From: Pseudoxanthomonas koreensis_A | GTDB taxonomy: Bacteria > Pseudomonadota > Gammaproteobacteria > Xanthomonadales > Xanthomonadaceae | Length of the DNA: 64,000 nucleotides | Direction: 5' to 3' | NCBI RefSeq assembly: GCF_041890415.1 | Contig: NZ_CP169056.1 | Location: 806,001 to 870,000 of the forward strand | Shown: in pieces, positions 8,596 through 17,814 of the stretch | Layout of the letters: every line of letters begins with the position of its first letter | How positions within the stretch are numbered: the first letter of the stretch is position 1 | Notes under the pieces: model-generated | Database searches by the model: none | What the model was told of the DNA's origin: nothing | The model's input: only the letters and a program-made list of their open reading frames with translations | Made by a program: the position numbers and the translations under genes

Positions 8596-9437
8596 CCGGC
8601 CGCCAGTTCCGCACCGCGCACCCGCGCCGCGTGCACCGCGCGGGCCACCAGCGCTTCGAAGCCGCCGTCGTGGAATGCCTCCAGCGCGGCCTGGGTGGTG
8701 CCACCGGGCGAGGTCACCCGGCGCCGCAACTCCGCTGCCGGTGTGTCGCCCTCGGCCAACATGCGGCCGGCCCCGAGCAAGGTCTGCACCACCAGGGTGC
8801 GCGCCGCATCGGCGGGCAAGCCTTCTGCTTCGGCCGCTGCCTGCAATGCCTCGGCCAGCAGGAACACATAGGCCGGGCCGCTGCCGGAAACCGCGGTCAC
8901 CGCGTCCATCAGCGCCTCGCGCTCGATCCAGACGGTCGGGCCGGCGCTGGCCAGGACCGCATCGGCGCGCGCGCGCTGGGCCGCATCCACCTGCGCGTCT
9001 GCAAACAGGCCGGTGACGCCGGCGCCGAGCAGGGCGGGGGTATTGGGCATGCAACGCACCACCGGCAGGCCGCCGCCCAGCCATGCCTGCAGCCGCGCCA
9101 CCGGGATCCCGGCGGCGATGGAGACCACCAGCGGGCGCGTGGCCTGGGCCTGCGGCGCAAGGGATTGGCACAGCTGGCGCATCACCTGCGGCTTCACCGC
9201 CAGCACCCACAGCGCGGTGCCCTGCACGGCGCTGCTGGCCTCGGCAAAGACCTGCACGCCGAAATCGGTGGCCAGCGCTTGGCGCAGCGGCTCCACCGGC
9301 TCGGCCACGCGGATGGCCGTGGTGTCGGCTCCGCGCGCGGCCAGGCCGCCGATCAGGCTGCGGGCCATGTTGCCGCCGCCGAGGAAGGCGATGGAGGCAT
9401 CGGGAGTCGGGGATCGGGAATCGGAAGATGCGGGCAT
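8592..9437 (-). CDS. proC: pyrroline-5-carboxylate reductase
   Basis: A 281-residue cytoplasmic enzyme catalysing the last step of proline synthesis, reduction of pyrroline-5-carboxylate with NAD(P)H. It shows the Rossmann motif FLGGGNMARSLIGGL near residues 17-31, SGSGPAYVFLLAEAL in the middle, and the C-terminal P5CR signature ending RRRVTSPGGTTQAAL. In many gammaproteobacteria a yggS gene precedes proC; here there is none, and 304 bp separate it from the divergent pilT. Its stop overlaps the DUF4426 start. Confidence 0.95.
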   Translation of the reverse strand: MPASSDSRSPTPDASIAFLGGGNMARSLIGGLAARGADTTAIRVAEPVEPLRQALATDFGVQVFAEASSAVQGTALWVLAVKPQVMRQLCQSLAPQAQATRPLVVSIAAGIPVARLQAWLGGGLPVVRCMPNTPALLGAGVTGLFADAQVDAAQRARADAVLASAGPTVWIEREALMDAVTAVSGSGPAYVFLLAEALQAAAEAEGLPADAARTLVVQTLLGAGRMLAEGDTPAAELRRRVTSPGGTTQAALEAFHDGGFEALVARAVHAARVRGAELAAG

Positions 9438-9647
9438 GGTCGGCCGATGGGCGGGTACAGGAGTGGATGGTATCGCCGATGCCGCGGCCCTGGCGCTGCG
9501 AGGCCCGGCCCCGCGGCGGTCGCGGCACTCCCGGTGCCATGTGTTGGGGGGGGCGGCCGGGCGGACGTCCGCATGGCCCGCGGCGGTCGCGCCAGGCGCC
9601 AGGGGACACGCCCGGGCCAGCCGCGCAAGGCCCGTAAGAGGCCGGGA

Positions 9648-9675
9648 TTGGCGGCGGCGGCCGGAGCGCTATACT
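9648..9675 (+). promoter_or_regulatory. candidate sigma-70 promoter for pilT-pilU
   Basis: In the 304-bp gap between proC and pilT, TTGGCG (9648-9653) and TATACT (9670-9675) are separated by 16 bp and would start transcription about 60 bp before the pilT ATG. Nothing else was recognised in the gap, which is GC-rich and lacks a coding frame resembling yggS. Confidence 0.5.
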
Positions 9676-9741
9676 GCGGCGAAGGGGTTGTACCGCACCA
9701 GTGCGCGCACCGCGGCGCGTCCACAAGGGGAACGAATACAG

Positions 9742-10779
9742 ATGGATATCGCCGAACTGCTGGCGTTCTCGGTCAAGAACAAGGCGTCCGACCTGCACCT
9801 GTCCGCCGGGCTGCCGCCGATGATCCGCGTCGACGGCGACGTGCGCCGGATCAACATCCCGGCGCTGGACCACAAGCAGGTGCACGCGCTGGTGTACGAC
9901 ATCATGTCGGACAAGCAGCGCCGCGACTACGAGGAATTCCTCGAGGTCGACTTCTCCTTCGAGATCCCCTCGCTGGCGCGTTTCCGCGTCAATGCGTTCA
10001 ACCAGAACCGCGGCGCCGGCGCCGTGTTCCGCACCATTCCCTCCGAGGTGCTGAGCCTGGAGGACCTGGGCTGCCCGCCGATCTTCCGCGAGCTGATCCA
10101 GCAGCCGCAGGGCCTGATCCTGGTCACCGGCCCCACCGGCTCGGGTAAGTCCACCACGCTGGCGGCGATGGTCGATTTCGTCAACAAGAACGAATACGCC
10201 CACATCCTCACCGTCGAGGACCCGATCGAGTTCGTGCACACCTCGCAGAAGTGCCTGATCAACCAGCGCGAAGTGCATCGCGATACCCACGGCTTCAACG
10301 AAGCCCTGCGCTCGGCGCTGCGCGAGGACCCCGACTACATCCTGGTGGGCGAGTTGCGCGACCTGGAGACCATCCGCCTGGCGCTGACCGCCGCGGAAAC
10401 CGGCCACCTGGTGTTCGGCACCCTGCATACCAGTTCGGCGGCCAAGACCATCGACCGCATCATCGACGTGTTCCCGGCCGGCGAGAAGCCGATGGTGCGC
10501 TCGATGCTGTCCGAGTCGCTGCGCGCGGTGATCAGCCAGGCGTTGCTGAAGAAGGTCGGCGGCGGGCGTACCGCAGCCTGGGAAATCATGGTCGGCACCC
10601 CGGCCATCCGCAACCTGATCCGCGAGGACAAGGTCGCGCAGATGTACTCGGCCATCCAGACCGGCCAGCAGTACGGCATGATGACCCTGGACCAGCACCT
10701 GCAGGACCTGGTCAAGCGTGGCCTGGTCACCCGCCAGCAGGCCAAGGAATACGCCAAGGACAAGCGCCTTTTCGAGTAA
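9742..10779 (+). CDS. pilT: type IV pilus retraction ATPase
   Basis: A 345-residue hexameric secretion-type ATPase that depolymerises type IV pili for twitching motility. It begins MDIAELLAFSVKNKASDLHLSAG. It has Walker A TGPTGSGKSTT near residue 130, an Asp box, Walker B with VGELRDLETIRLALT near 200, the His box GTLHTSSA, and the PilT-specific AIRNLIRE near 290. The ATG at 9742 follows AGGGGAACGAATACAG. It is followed 50 bp downstream by pilU, the usual pair. Confidence 0.97.
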   Translation: MDIAELLAFSVKNKASDLHLSAGLPPMIRVDGDVRRINIPALDHKQVHALVYDIMSDKQRRDYEEFLEVDFSFEIPSLARFRVNAFNQNRGAGAVFRTIPSEVLSLEDLGCPPIFRELIQQPQGLILVTGPTGSGKSTTLAAMVDFVNKNEYAHILTVEDPIEFVHTSQKCLINQREVHRDTHGFNEALRSALREDPDYILVGELRDLETIRLALTAAETGHLVFGTLHTSSAAKTIDRIIDVFPAGEKPMVRSMLSESLRAVISQALLKKVGGGRTAAWEIMVGTPAIRNLIREDKVAQMYSAIQTGQQYGMMTLDQHLQDLVKRGLVTRQQAKEYAKDKRLFE

Positions 10780-10829
10780 GCGGCGGTTCCGCGACTCCCA
10801 TCCCCCGTTTCGGTTCCGCAGGAGCCAAC

Positions 10830-11960
10830 ATGAGCACCATCGACTTCACCTCGTTCCTCAAGCTGATGGCGCACCAGCGGGCGTCGGACCTGTTCATCAC
10901 CGCGGGCATGCCGCCGGCGATGAAGGTGCACGGCAAGATCAGCCCGATCACGCAGACGCCGCTGACCCCGCAGCAGAGCCGCGACCTGGTGCTGAACGTG
11001 ATGACGCCGGCCCAGCGCGAGGAGTTCGAGAAGACCCACGAGTGCAACTTCGCCATCGGCGTGTCGGGCGTGGGCCGCTTCCGCGTGAGCTGCTTCTACC
11101 AGCGCAACCAGGTGGGCATGGTGCTGCGCCGGATCGAGACCAAGATCCCGACCGTGGAAGAGCTGAACCTGCCGCCGGTGATCAAGACCCTGGCGATGAC
11201 CAAGCGCGGCATCATCATCTTCGTCGGCGCCACCGGCACGGGTAAATCCACCTCGCTGGCGGCGATGATCGGCTACCGCAACCAGAACTCCACCGGGCAC
11301 ATCATCACCATCGAGGACCCGATCGAGTTCGTGCACAAGCACGAAGGCTGCATCATCACCCAGCGCGAGGTCGGCATCGACACCGACAGCTGGGACAACG
11401 CGCTCAAGAACACCCTGCGCCAGGCGCCGGACGTGATCATGATCGGCGAGGTGCGCACCCGCGAGGGCATGGACCACGCCATCGCCTTCGCCGAAACCGG
11501 CCACCTGGTGCTGTGCACCCTGCACGCCAACAACGCCAACCAGGCGATGGACCGCATCATCAACTTCTTCCCCGAGGACCGGCGCGGCCAGTTGTTGATG
11601 GACCTGTCGCTCAACCTCAAGGGCGTGGTCGCCCAGCAGCTGGTGCCCACCCCGGACGGCAAGGGCCGCCGGGTGGCGATGGAAATCCTGCTCGGCACGC
11701 CGCTGGTGCAGGACTACATCCGCGACGGCGAGGTCCACAAGCTCAAGGAAGTGATGAAGGAATCCACCAACCTGGGCATGAAGACCTTCGACCAGAGCCT
11801 GTTCGAGCTGTACCAGGCCGGCGAGATCAGCTACGAGGACGCGCTGCGCTTTGCCGACTCGCAGAACGAGGTGCGCCTGCGGATCAAGCTTTCCCAGGGC
11901 GGCGACGCGCGGACCCTGGCCCAGGGCATGGACGGGGTGGAGATCTCCGAGACCCGCTGA
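10830..11960 (+). CDS. pilU: type IV pilus retraction ATPase accessory subunit
   Basis: A 376-residue PilT paralogue that assists PilT in pilus retraction under load. Walker A is VGATGTGKSTS near residue 131, followed by IGEVRTREGMDHAIAFAETGHLVL and the His box CTLHANN. Compared with PilT it has a longer C-terminus and lacks AIRNLIRE, as expected for PilU. The ATG at 10830 has CAGGAGCCAAC upstream. It is the last gene of the pilTU pair. Confidence 0.96.
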   Translation: MSTIDFTSFLKLMAHQRASDLFITAGMPPAMKVHGKISPITQTPLTPQQSRDLVLNVMTPAQREEFEKTHECNFAIGVSGVGRFRVSCFYQRNQVGMVLRRIETKIPTVEELNLPPVIKTLAMTKRGIIIFVGATGTGKSTSLAAMIGYRNQNSTGHIITIEDPIEFVHKHEGCIITQREVGIDTDSWDNALKNTLRQAPDVIMIGEVRTREGMDHAIAFAETGHLVLCTLHANNANQAMDRIINFFPEDRRGQLLMDLSLNLKGVVAQQLVPTPDGKGRRVAMEILLGTPLVQDYIRDGEVHKLKEVMKESTNLGMKTFDQSLFELYQAGEISYEDALRFADSQNEVRLRIKLSQGGDARTLAQGMDGVEISETR

Positions 11961-11982
11961 CCCGGCGCACGCGCGTCGGGTC
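11959..11982. terminator. weak hairpin between pilU and the convergent DUF4153 gene
   Basis: GACCCG (11959-11964) and CGGGTC (11977-11982) pair around a GC-rich loop that overlaps the pilU stop. No T-run follows, so this is only a candidate transcription end for the convergent pair. Confidence 0.3.
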
Positions 11983-12000
11983 CGGCCGCGGGCCCACGCC

Positions 12001-13809
12001 TCAGCGGGAGTCGGCCTGCGGCTCCGGCGGTTCCAGGTGTTGCGGCGTGCGGCCCTGGCCCAGGGACAGCGCAGGCCAGCGCTGGTGGTGCACCTGCAAC
12101 TGGCCGGTGCGCAGCACGTGGCGCAGGTCCTGCCGCTCCTTGCCGCCGACATTCGCGAACCCGACCTGGCCGGCGTCCTCCCAGCCGTCGTCCCCGTGCG
12201 CATGCAGGTGGCACTGGGCGTAGTGCCGGCTGGCGATACTGCACAGCAGCGCTTCGTCGAGGCCATCGCCGTCCAGGTCGCGGCCAAGCACCACGCAGTC
12301 CGCATCCGGTTGCAGGCAGCCGCCTGTGTCCAGGTGCCCGTCCACCAGCGCCTGCCACCAGGCGGTGCCGGGGTCCATGCCGCCTTCGGCCAGCACGATC
12401 ACGTCGCGCGCCTGGCCGGCCTCGCGCAGCCGGAATTGCTCGCGTTCGGCGGCGTCCGGGCCGGAGCCCCAGCGGTTGCTGCTGCGGAGCATGGTGTCCA
12501 GCGCGGCCAGCGCATGCGGATGGCCGGCGAACGCCGGATCGGTGCGCAGCGCCTGCACCGCCTGGTAGCCGCGCCGCCCCAGGTCGAAGCGCAGGTACGC
12601 CAGGTCTTCGCGCGACACCTCCGGCGCCGCCTCGCGCAGCCGCTGGGCCTGGCTGGCGACGCTGATCCGTTGCCCATCCAGGAGCGGCGAGTTGGCCAGC
12701 ACCACCAGCGCCATCACCGCCCAGGACAGGATCATGTTGACCTTGCGCAGTGGCCCCAGCCAGACCCCGCGCGAGCGCAGCACAGCCCACGCATGGCCCA
12801 CGGCGTACAGCGCCGCGACCAGCGCCACCAGCCCGGCCCAGAAGCGGTCGGCGGTCCATCCGTACTGGGCCACGCGCAGGCCCATCGCATACAGGGCCAG
12901 GCCCGCGTACAGCGGCAGCACCAGCAGCCCGGCCTCCACCATCCGCCGCAGCCAGGCCGGATAGGGCCGGTCGCCTTCGCCGTCCTGGTAGACGGCGTTG
13001 GCGAACACGACCAGCAGCACGACCATGCTGACCAGCAGGCCGGCGGCAGAGCGCGTGCGCCACAGCGGTTCCAGCCCGGTGAACGGCAGGCTGGCGGCAA
13101 ACAGCACGGCGATGAAGGCCAGCAGCGGCAGCAGGCCCTTGAACACCGCGAACAGGATCTGCCGAGCCACCCGCACCGGGTGCTGCTGGGTGCGGCCGAT
13201 CAGGATGCCCAGCCCGGCCATCGTGCCGGTGGCCAGGTAGATGAAGGGATCCTCGCCGAACAGGTCGCGGAACACATGCACGTCCACCAGCACGAACAAC
13301 TGGCCCCACAGGTGCAGCACCGCCCAGCAGATGCCGGTGAACATGGCGGCCAGGGCCAGGGTCAGCGCGTTCTGCCAGGCATGTTCGAACAGTTCCGGGT
13401 AGGGCGCCCGCCAGCTCGCGTGCGCCAGCCGGCACTGCAGCCAGGGAAGGGCCACGAACAGGCCAAGCGCCAGGGCCGTGCCGAACGGACCCAGCACCTG
13501 TCCGCTGCGCAGCCCCGGCGCGCCGGTCGCATTCCAGCCGGCCCAGGCCGCCAGGGCCAGGAACACAGTGGCCAGCGCGCCGGCGTAGCGCCACAGCCGC
13601 CGGTCGCCCAGGCGCTGCACGACCAGGACCAGTGCCGTCGGCACGGTCAGCACCAGGGTGTACCAGCAGACCCGGCCACCGAGCCCGGCCAACGGCCACC
13701 AGCCACGCTCGCTGCCTTGCTGCGCCAGGTACATCAGGCCGCCCTGCAGCAACGCGGTCAGGACGATGAAGGCGCGGGTCTGGCGCGGAAGCGCCGGGTC
13801 GATATGCAT
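12001..13809 (-). CDS. DUF4153 domain-containing integral membrane protein
   Basis: A 602-residue inner-membrane protein of unknown function. About ten to twelve hydrophobic segments fill residues 12-400 (for example FIVLTALLQGGLMYLA, TLVLTVPTALVLVVQ, LLVSMVVLLVVFANAVY). A soluble C-terminal part of about 190 residues follows, including VSREDLAYLRFDLGRRGYQA and a VLGRDLDGDGLDEALLC stretch. The N-terminal membrane half fits DUF4153. It stands alone, convergent with pilU and divergent from yqgE by 80 bp. No catalytic motif is recognised. Confidence 0.75.
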   Translation of the reverse strand: MHIDPALPRQTRAFIVLTALLQGGLMYLAQQGSERGWWPLAGLGGRVCWYTLVLTVPTALVLVVQRLGDRRLWRYAGALATVFLALAAWAGWNATGAPGLRSGQVLGPFGTALALGLFVALPWLQCRLAHASWRAPYPELFEHAWQNALTLALAAMFTGICWAVLHLWGQLFVLVDVHVFRDLFGEDPFIYLATGTMAGLGILIGRTQQHPVRVARQILFAVFKGLLPLLAFIAVLFAASLPFTGLEPLWRTRSAAGLLVSMVVLLVVFANAVYQDGEGDRPYPAWLRRMVEAGLLVLPLYAGLALYAMGLRVAQYGWTADRFWAGLVALVAALYAVGHAWAVLRSRGVWLGPLRKVNMILSWAVMALVVLANSPLLDGQRISVASQAQRLREAAPEVSREDLAYLRFDLGRRGYQAVQALRTDPAFAGHPHALAALDTMLRSSNRWGSGPDAAEREQFRLREAGQARDVIVLAEGGMDPGTAWWQALVDGHLDTGGCLQPDADCVVLGRDLDGDGLDEALLCSIASRHYAQCHLHAHGDDGWEDAGQVGFANVGGKERQDLRHVLRTGQLQVHHQRWPALSLGQGRTPQHLEPPEPQADSR

Positions 13810-13877
13810 CGGCTGTGTCCCGCTGTGTTCCCCGAAGGCTGCCCGATTATGGCAAAGCCGCGCACCGGCGGCCGGGC

Positions 13878-13883
13878 TAGAAT
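13878..13883 (+). promoter_or_regulatory. candidate -10 box immediately before yqgE (leaderless transcript)
   Basis: TAGAAT ends 6 bp before the yqgE ATG, so transcription from it would begin at or next to the start codon. No Shine-Dalgarno sequence precedes that ATG. No good -35 box is visible at 16-18 bp. Leaderless mRNAs are established in Xanthomonas. Confidence 0.4.
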
Positions 13884-13889
13884 GCGTCC

Positions 13890-14456
13890 ATGCCTGCCAC
13901 TTCCGACACTCTCGCCAACCAGTTGCTGGTCGCGTTGCCGGCGCTGGCCGATCCCAACTTTGCCCGCAGCGTGGCCCTGATCTGCCAGCACGATGACCAG
14001 GGCGCGATGGGGGTGATGGTCAATCGCGCTTCCGAGTACACCCTGGGGCAGGTGCTGTCGCAGATGGGCATCGACAGCGGCGATGCGCAACTGCGCGCGC
14101 GCGTGGTGCTGCACGGCGGGCCGGTGCACCAGGAGCGCGGCTTCGTCCTGCATGACGGCGCGCGCGAGTGGGACTCGAGCATGGAAGTGGCCTCCGGCCT
14201 GTTCCTGACCACCTCGCGTGACGTACTGGAGGCGATGGCCGCAGGCGATGGCCCGGCCAATGCGGTGGTGGCGCTGGGTTGCGCGGGCTGGGGTGCCGGG
14301 CAGCTGGAGTACGAACTGGGCGAGAACACCTGGCTGACCGCGCCGGCCGACCCCGAGTTGCTGTTCACGCTGCCGCTGGAGCAGCGCTGGCAGACCGCGG
14401 CCGGGCGCATCGGCGTGGACCTGTTCCGGATGACCGACTACAGCGGCCATGCCTGA
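13890..14456 (+). CDS. yqgE: YqgE/AlgH family protein
   Basis: A 188-residue cytoplasmic protein of the conserved YqgE/AlgH family, biochemical role unresolved. It carries the family blocks NQLLVALPALADPNFARSVA, DQGAMGVMVNR, LHGGPVHQERGFVLH and a C-terminal LGCAGWGAGQLEYELGENTWL. It overlaps ruvX by 8 bp, the near-universal yqgE-yqgF pairing in gammaproteobacteria. The start lacks a ribosome-binding site and sits just downstream of TAGAAT, suggesting a leaderless message. Confidence 0.93.
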   Translation: MPATSDTLANQLLVALPALADPNFARSVALICQHDDQGAMGVMVNRASEYTLGQVLSQMGIDSGDAQLRARVVLHGGPVHQERGFVLHDGAREWDSSMEVASGLFLTTSRDVLEAMAAGDGPANAVVALGCAGWGAGQLEYELGENTWLTAPADPELLFTLPLEQRWQTAAGRIGVDLFRMTDYSGHA

Positions 14457-14922
14457 GCCGGCACCGACCGCTGCCACCCTGCCGGCCGATGCCATCGTGC
14501 TGGGCTTCGACGTTGGTGCACGCCGCATCGGCGTGGCCGTCGGCACCGGCCTGGGTGGCGCGCGTGCGCTTGCCGTGGTGGCCGTGCATGCCGGCGGGCC
14601 GGACTGGGCTGCGATTGACCGCCTGCATGGGCAGTGGCGCCCGCGCGGCCTGGTGGTGGGCGACCCGATGACCCTGGATGGCGGCGACCAGCCGATCCGG
14701 CGCCGGGCCCGCGCGTTCGCCGGCGAGCTCAAGGCGCGCTACGCGCTGCCGGTGGTGATGATCGACGAGCGCTCCAGTTCAGTCGAGGCCGCCAGGCGCT
14801 TCGCCCAGGAGCGTGCCGCCGGCAACCGTCGCCGCCGCGACGCCCAGGCGCTGGATGCGGCCGCCGCGGCGGTGATCGTCGAGCGCTGGCTGGCCGCGCC
14901 GGAGGACGCGATGCCGGTATAG
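14449..14922 (+). CDS. ruvX: RuvX/YqgF family putative Holliday junction resolvase
   Basis: A 157-residue RNase H-fold nuclease implicated in pre-16S rRNA 5' processing and/or Holliday junction resolution. The first catalytic Asp lies in LGFDVGARRIGVAVG near residue 20. Further motifs are VVGDPMTLDGGDQP, VVMIDERSSSVEAARRF, and the last acidic site in RRRDAQALDAAAAAVI. It overlaps yqgE by 8 bp. pyrB follows 115 bp later, an arrangement seen in several gammaproteobacteria. Confidence 0.93.
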   Translation: MPEPAPTAATLPADAIVLGFDVGARRIGVAVGTGLGGARALAVVAVHAGGPDWAAIDRLHGQWRPRGLVVGDPMTLDGGDQPIRRRARAFAGELKARYALPVVMIDERSSSVEAARRFAQERAAGNRRRRDAQALDAAAAAVIVERWLAAPEDAMPV

Positions 14923-15037
14923 GCGGCCCGATGCGGCCGCGATGCCGACGCTGCCCCCAAGCCCCTTTGCTGTGTCCACCTGATCCAACCGAACCGACCG
15001 CCGGCGTGCCGGCTTCCACCGACCGAACCCACCCGCC

Positions 15038-15982
15038 ATGACCCTGCAACTCGATTCCGACGGCCGCCTGCGCCACCTGCTGACGCTGGAAGGCCTGCCA
15101 CGCACGACCCTGCTGCAGGTGCTCGATCGCGCCGGCCAGATCCGCGACGCGGCGGTGGGGCGGGTCGGCAAGCGTGCCGTGCTCGCCGGTACCGCCGTGT
15201 GCACGCTGTTCTTCGAACCGTCCACCCGCACCCGCAGTTCGTTCCAGCTTGCGGCCCAGCGCCTGGGCGCGGACGTGCTGAACTTCGACGCATCCACGTC
15301 CTCCACGCGCAAGGGCGAAACCGCGCGCGACACCCTCAAGAACCTCGAGGCGATGGGCGTGCGCGGGTTCATCGTGCGCCACCCCGACGACCACGCCGTG
15401 CGCATGCTGGCCGAGAGTGCCGGCGAGGGCACCGCGCTGCTCAACGCCGGTGACGGCCGCAGCGCCCATCCCACCCAGGGCCTGCTGGACATGCTGACCC
15501 TGCGCCAGGCCAAGGGCGGCGACTTCTCCAGGCTCAAGGTGCTGATCGTGGGCGACGTGAAGCACTCGCGGGTGGCGCGTTCGGACCTGGATGCGCTGCG
15601 CATCCTGGGTGCCGGCGAGATCCGCATCTGTGGCCCGGCCGCGCTGCTGCCGGATGCGGCCACCACCGCCGGCTGCGTGGTCGGCGAGGATTTCGATGCG
15701 ATGATCGAGGGCGTCGATGCGCTGATGATGCTGCGCCTGCAGCGCGAGCGCATGGAAGAAGGCCTGGTGCCGTCGCTGGAGGATTACCACGCCCGCTACG
15801 GCCTCACCGCGCAGCGCCTGCGGCGCGCTGCCAGCGATGCAGCGGTGCTGCACCCGGGTCCGATCAACCGCGGCGTGGAGATCACCGACGAGGTGGCCGA
15901 CGGCCCGCAGTCGTGGGTGTTGCGCCAGGTCGCCAATGGCGTCGCGGTGCGCATGGCAGTGCTGGAGATGCTGCTGGGCTGA
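15038..15982 (+). CDS. pyrB: aspartate carbamoyltransferase catalytic subunit
   Basis: A 314-residue cytoplasmic enzyme joining carbamoyl phosphate and aspartate in the first committed step of pyrimidine synthesis. It has the carbamoyl-phosphate loop FFEPSTRTRSSF near residues 62-73, HPTQGLLDMLTL near 145, and HPGPINRGVEI near 270. No pyrI and no dihydroorotase-like pyrC partner is adjacent (the next gene is convergent), so it lies outside a classic pyrBI or pyrBC operon. The 115-bp leader shows no clear ribosome-binding site or attenuator. Confidence 0.95.
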   Translation: MTLQLDSDGRLRHLLTLEGLPRTTLLQVLDRAGQIRDAAVGRVGKRAVLAGTAVCTLFFEPSTRTRSSFQLAAQRLGADVLNFDASTSSTRKGETARDTLKNLEAMGVRGFIVRHPDDHAVRMLAESAGEGTALLNAGDGRSAHPTQGLLDMLTLRQAKGGDFSRLKVLIVGDVKHSRVARSDLDALRILGAGEIRICGPAALLPDAATTAGCVVGEDFDAMIEGVDALMMLRLQRERMEEGLVPSLEDYHARYGLTAQRLRRAASDAAVLHPGPINRGVEITDEVADGPQSWVLRQVANGVAVRMAVLEMLLG

Positions 15983-15983
15983 G

Positions 15984-16006
15984 CCCGGTGCGGCCAGGCC
16001 GCACCG
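15984..16006. terminator. strong hairpin between pyrB and the convergent VWA gene
   Basis: Perfect 10-bp arms CCGGTGCGGC (15984-15993) and GCCGCACCGG (15997-16006) with a 3-nt loop fill the 36-bp gap between the convergent genes. There is no T-run, but the position suggests a bidirectional transcript end. Confidence 0.5.
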
Positions 16007-16018
16007 GACCCTGGAGCC

Positions 16019-17725
16019 TCAGTCGGCGCTGATCGCCGCCGGGTCCTGGCCACTGGTGGCGCGGCGGGCCGATTCGACCAGGCCCAGGAATTCCTGGCGC
16101 AGGCCCCAGCGGTCCTCACCGACGGCACCGCGGGCGGTGGCCGCCACCTGGTCCCAGTCCCAGCCTTCGACGTTGCTGCCACCACGCAGCAGGTCGGCAT
16201 AGCCGGCCACCGCCGCGGCCCAGCGCAGGGACTGGCCAGCCTGCGCACGCAGCGAGGAGCGCAGCACGGGAGTCTCGACCAGCCGGCTGTGGGCCTGGCC
16301 CGGGAGCTTGTAGCGCAGGCGCAGGTGGGCAAGCTCGTCGCCGCGTGCGGCGGCCGGCGCAGCGGCACCGGCATAGCGCAGCGCGGGCAGGCGCTCGCCG
16401 CCGGAGCCGACCAGGGCGATCTCGTACAGCGCGGTGACCTGGTGGCCGGCGCCGATGTCGCCGGCGTCGACCTTGTCGTTGGCGAAATCCTCGCGCGCCA
16501 GCATGCGGTTCTCGTAGCCGATCAGGCGGTACTCGGCCACCACCGCGGGGTTGAACTCGATCTGCACCTTCACGTCGTTGGCGATGGTCAGCAAGGTGGC
16601 CTGCATCTGCTGCACCAGGACCTTGCGCGCCTCCTCTGGGGTATCGATGTAGACGTGCTGGCCGTCACCGGCATCGGCCAGGCGTTCGGCCATGGCATCG
16701 TGGTAGTTGCCCTGGCCAAAACCCAGCGTGGACAAGGCAATGCCCGACTTGCGCTGGTCGGCCACCAGGGTTTCCAGCGCGCCGCGGTCGATGGTGCCGA
16801 CATTGAAGTCGCCATCGGTGGCCAGCAGGATCCGGTTCACGCCGCCGTCGATGTAGGCCTGGCGAGCCACCGCGTAGGCCAGGCGGATGCCGTCGCCGCC
16901 GTTGGTGCTGCCGCCGGCGCGCAGGCGCTCCAGCGCCTCCAGGATCGTCGCATGCTGGTCACCGGGCGTCGGCGCCAGCACCAGCCCGGCCGAGCCGGCG
17001 TAGACCACGATGGAGACCCGGTCCTGGGCGCGCAACTGCGGCACCAGCTGGGCGAAGGCGTGCTGGAGCAGGGGCAGCTTGTCGGCGCTGTACATCGAGC
17101 CGGAGGTGTCGATGAGCAGGACCAGGTTGGACGCAGGCAGCTCCGACTTGTCCACGTCGTAGCCCTTGACCCCGACCATCAGCAACTGCCGCTTCGGATT
17201 CCACGGCGCCGGTGCCAGCTCGGTGGTGACCCGGAAAGGCACCTGGCGCGAGGCCGGCGCCGGGTGGCCGTAGTCGAAGTAATTGAGCATCTCCTCCACC
17301 CGCACCGCATCGGCGTGCGGGCGCACGCCATTGCGCAGCATGCGCCGCACGTTGGCGTAGCTGCCGGTATCCACGTCCACCGAGAACGTGGACACCGGCT
17401 GCTCGGTGGTGCGCTGCACCGGGTTGTCCTCGCGGCCCTCGTAGCGCTCGGTATTGGCCGCCGGCGGGGCCACGTTGAATCCCGGCCTCGCATCGGCGCG
17501 GCGTTCCCGTGCCGCCATGGCCATGCTCGCCGGTGCGGGTGCCATGGCCCGGTACGCAGCCGACGGCGAAGGCGGCGGAGGCGGCGGAGCGTAGGCATCG
17601 GTGAGCGGCCCGGCTGCCTGCTCGGCAATGGGCGCGTCGGTGCCGCCGGGGGTGGAGCGGCAGGCCGCCAGGGCCAGCAGCAGTGCGCTGGCAATCAGGA
17701 GAGGACGAAGCGAAAGGCCGTTCAT
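16019..17725 (-). CDS. von Willebrand factor type A domain lipoprotein (YfbK-like)
   Basis: A 568-residue probable lipoprotein: signal LLIASALLLALAAC with the lipobox Cys at about residue 22, then a Pro/Ala-rich linker. Around residues 100-150 lies the VWFA N-terminal region (RTTEQPVSTFSVDVDTGSYAN). A VWA domain follows with MIDAS residues LIDTSGSM near 210 and ATDGDFNVG. The C-terminus fits the DUF3520 tail of YfbK proteins. It probably binds a partner protein through a metal ion at the envelope; target unknown. It stands alone upstream of ppx in the same direction. Confidence 0.88.
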   Translation of the reverse strand: MNGLSLRPLLIASALLLALAACRSTPGGTDAPIAEQAAGPLTDAYAPPPPPPSPSAAYRAMAPAPASMAMAARERRADARPGFNVAPPAANTERYEGREDNPVQRTTEQPVSTFSVDVDTGSYANVRRMLRNGVRPHADAVRVEEMLNYFDYGHPAPASRQVPFRVTTELAPAPWNPKRQLLMVGVKGYDVDKSELPASNLVLLIDTSGSMYSADKLPLLQHAFAQLVPQLRAQDRVSIVVYAGSAGLVLAPTPGDQHATILEALERLRAGGSTNGGDGIRLAYAVARQAYIDGGVNRILLATDGDFNVGTIDRGALETLVADQRKSGIALSTLGFGQGNYHDAMAERLADAGDGQHVYIDTPEEARKVLVQQMQATLLTIANDVKVQIEFNPAVVAEYRLIGYENRMLAREDFANDKVDAGDIGAGHQVTALYEIALVGSGGERLPALRYAGAAAPAAARGDELAHLRLRYKLPGQAHSRLVETPVLRSSLRAQAGQSLRWAAAVAGYADLLRGGSNVEGWDWDQVAATARGAVGEDRWGLRQEFLGLVESARRATSGQDPAAISAD

Positions 17726-17814
17726 GAGCGCGATCCCGTGTTGGTCCTGTGGTCAAACGCATGGCCCGGCCTGATGGGGTTGACGCGCCCATGCCGGGCG
17801 CTTGCCGGGCGGAT

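Noticed and set aside
9438..9741. yggS, expected between proC and pilT in some relatives
   Set aside because: The 304-bp gap is too short and contains no PLP-barrel motifs.
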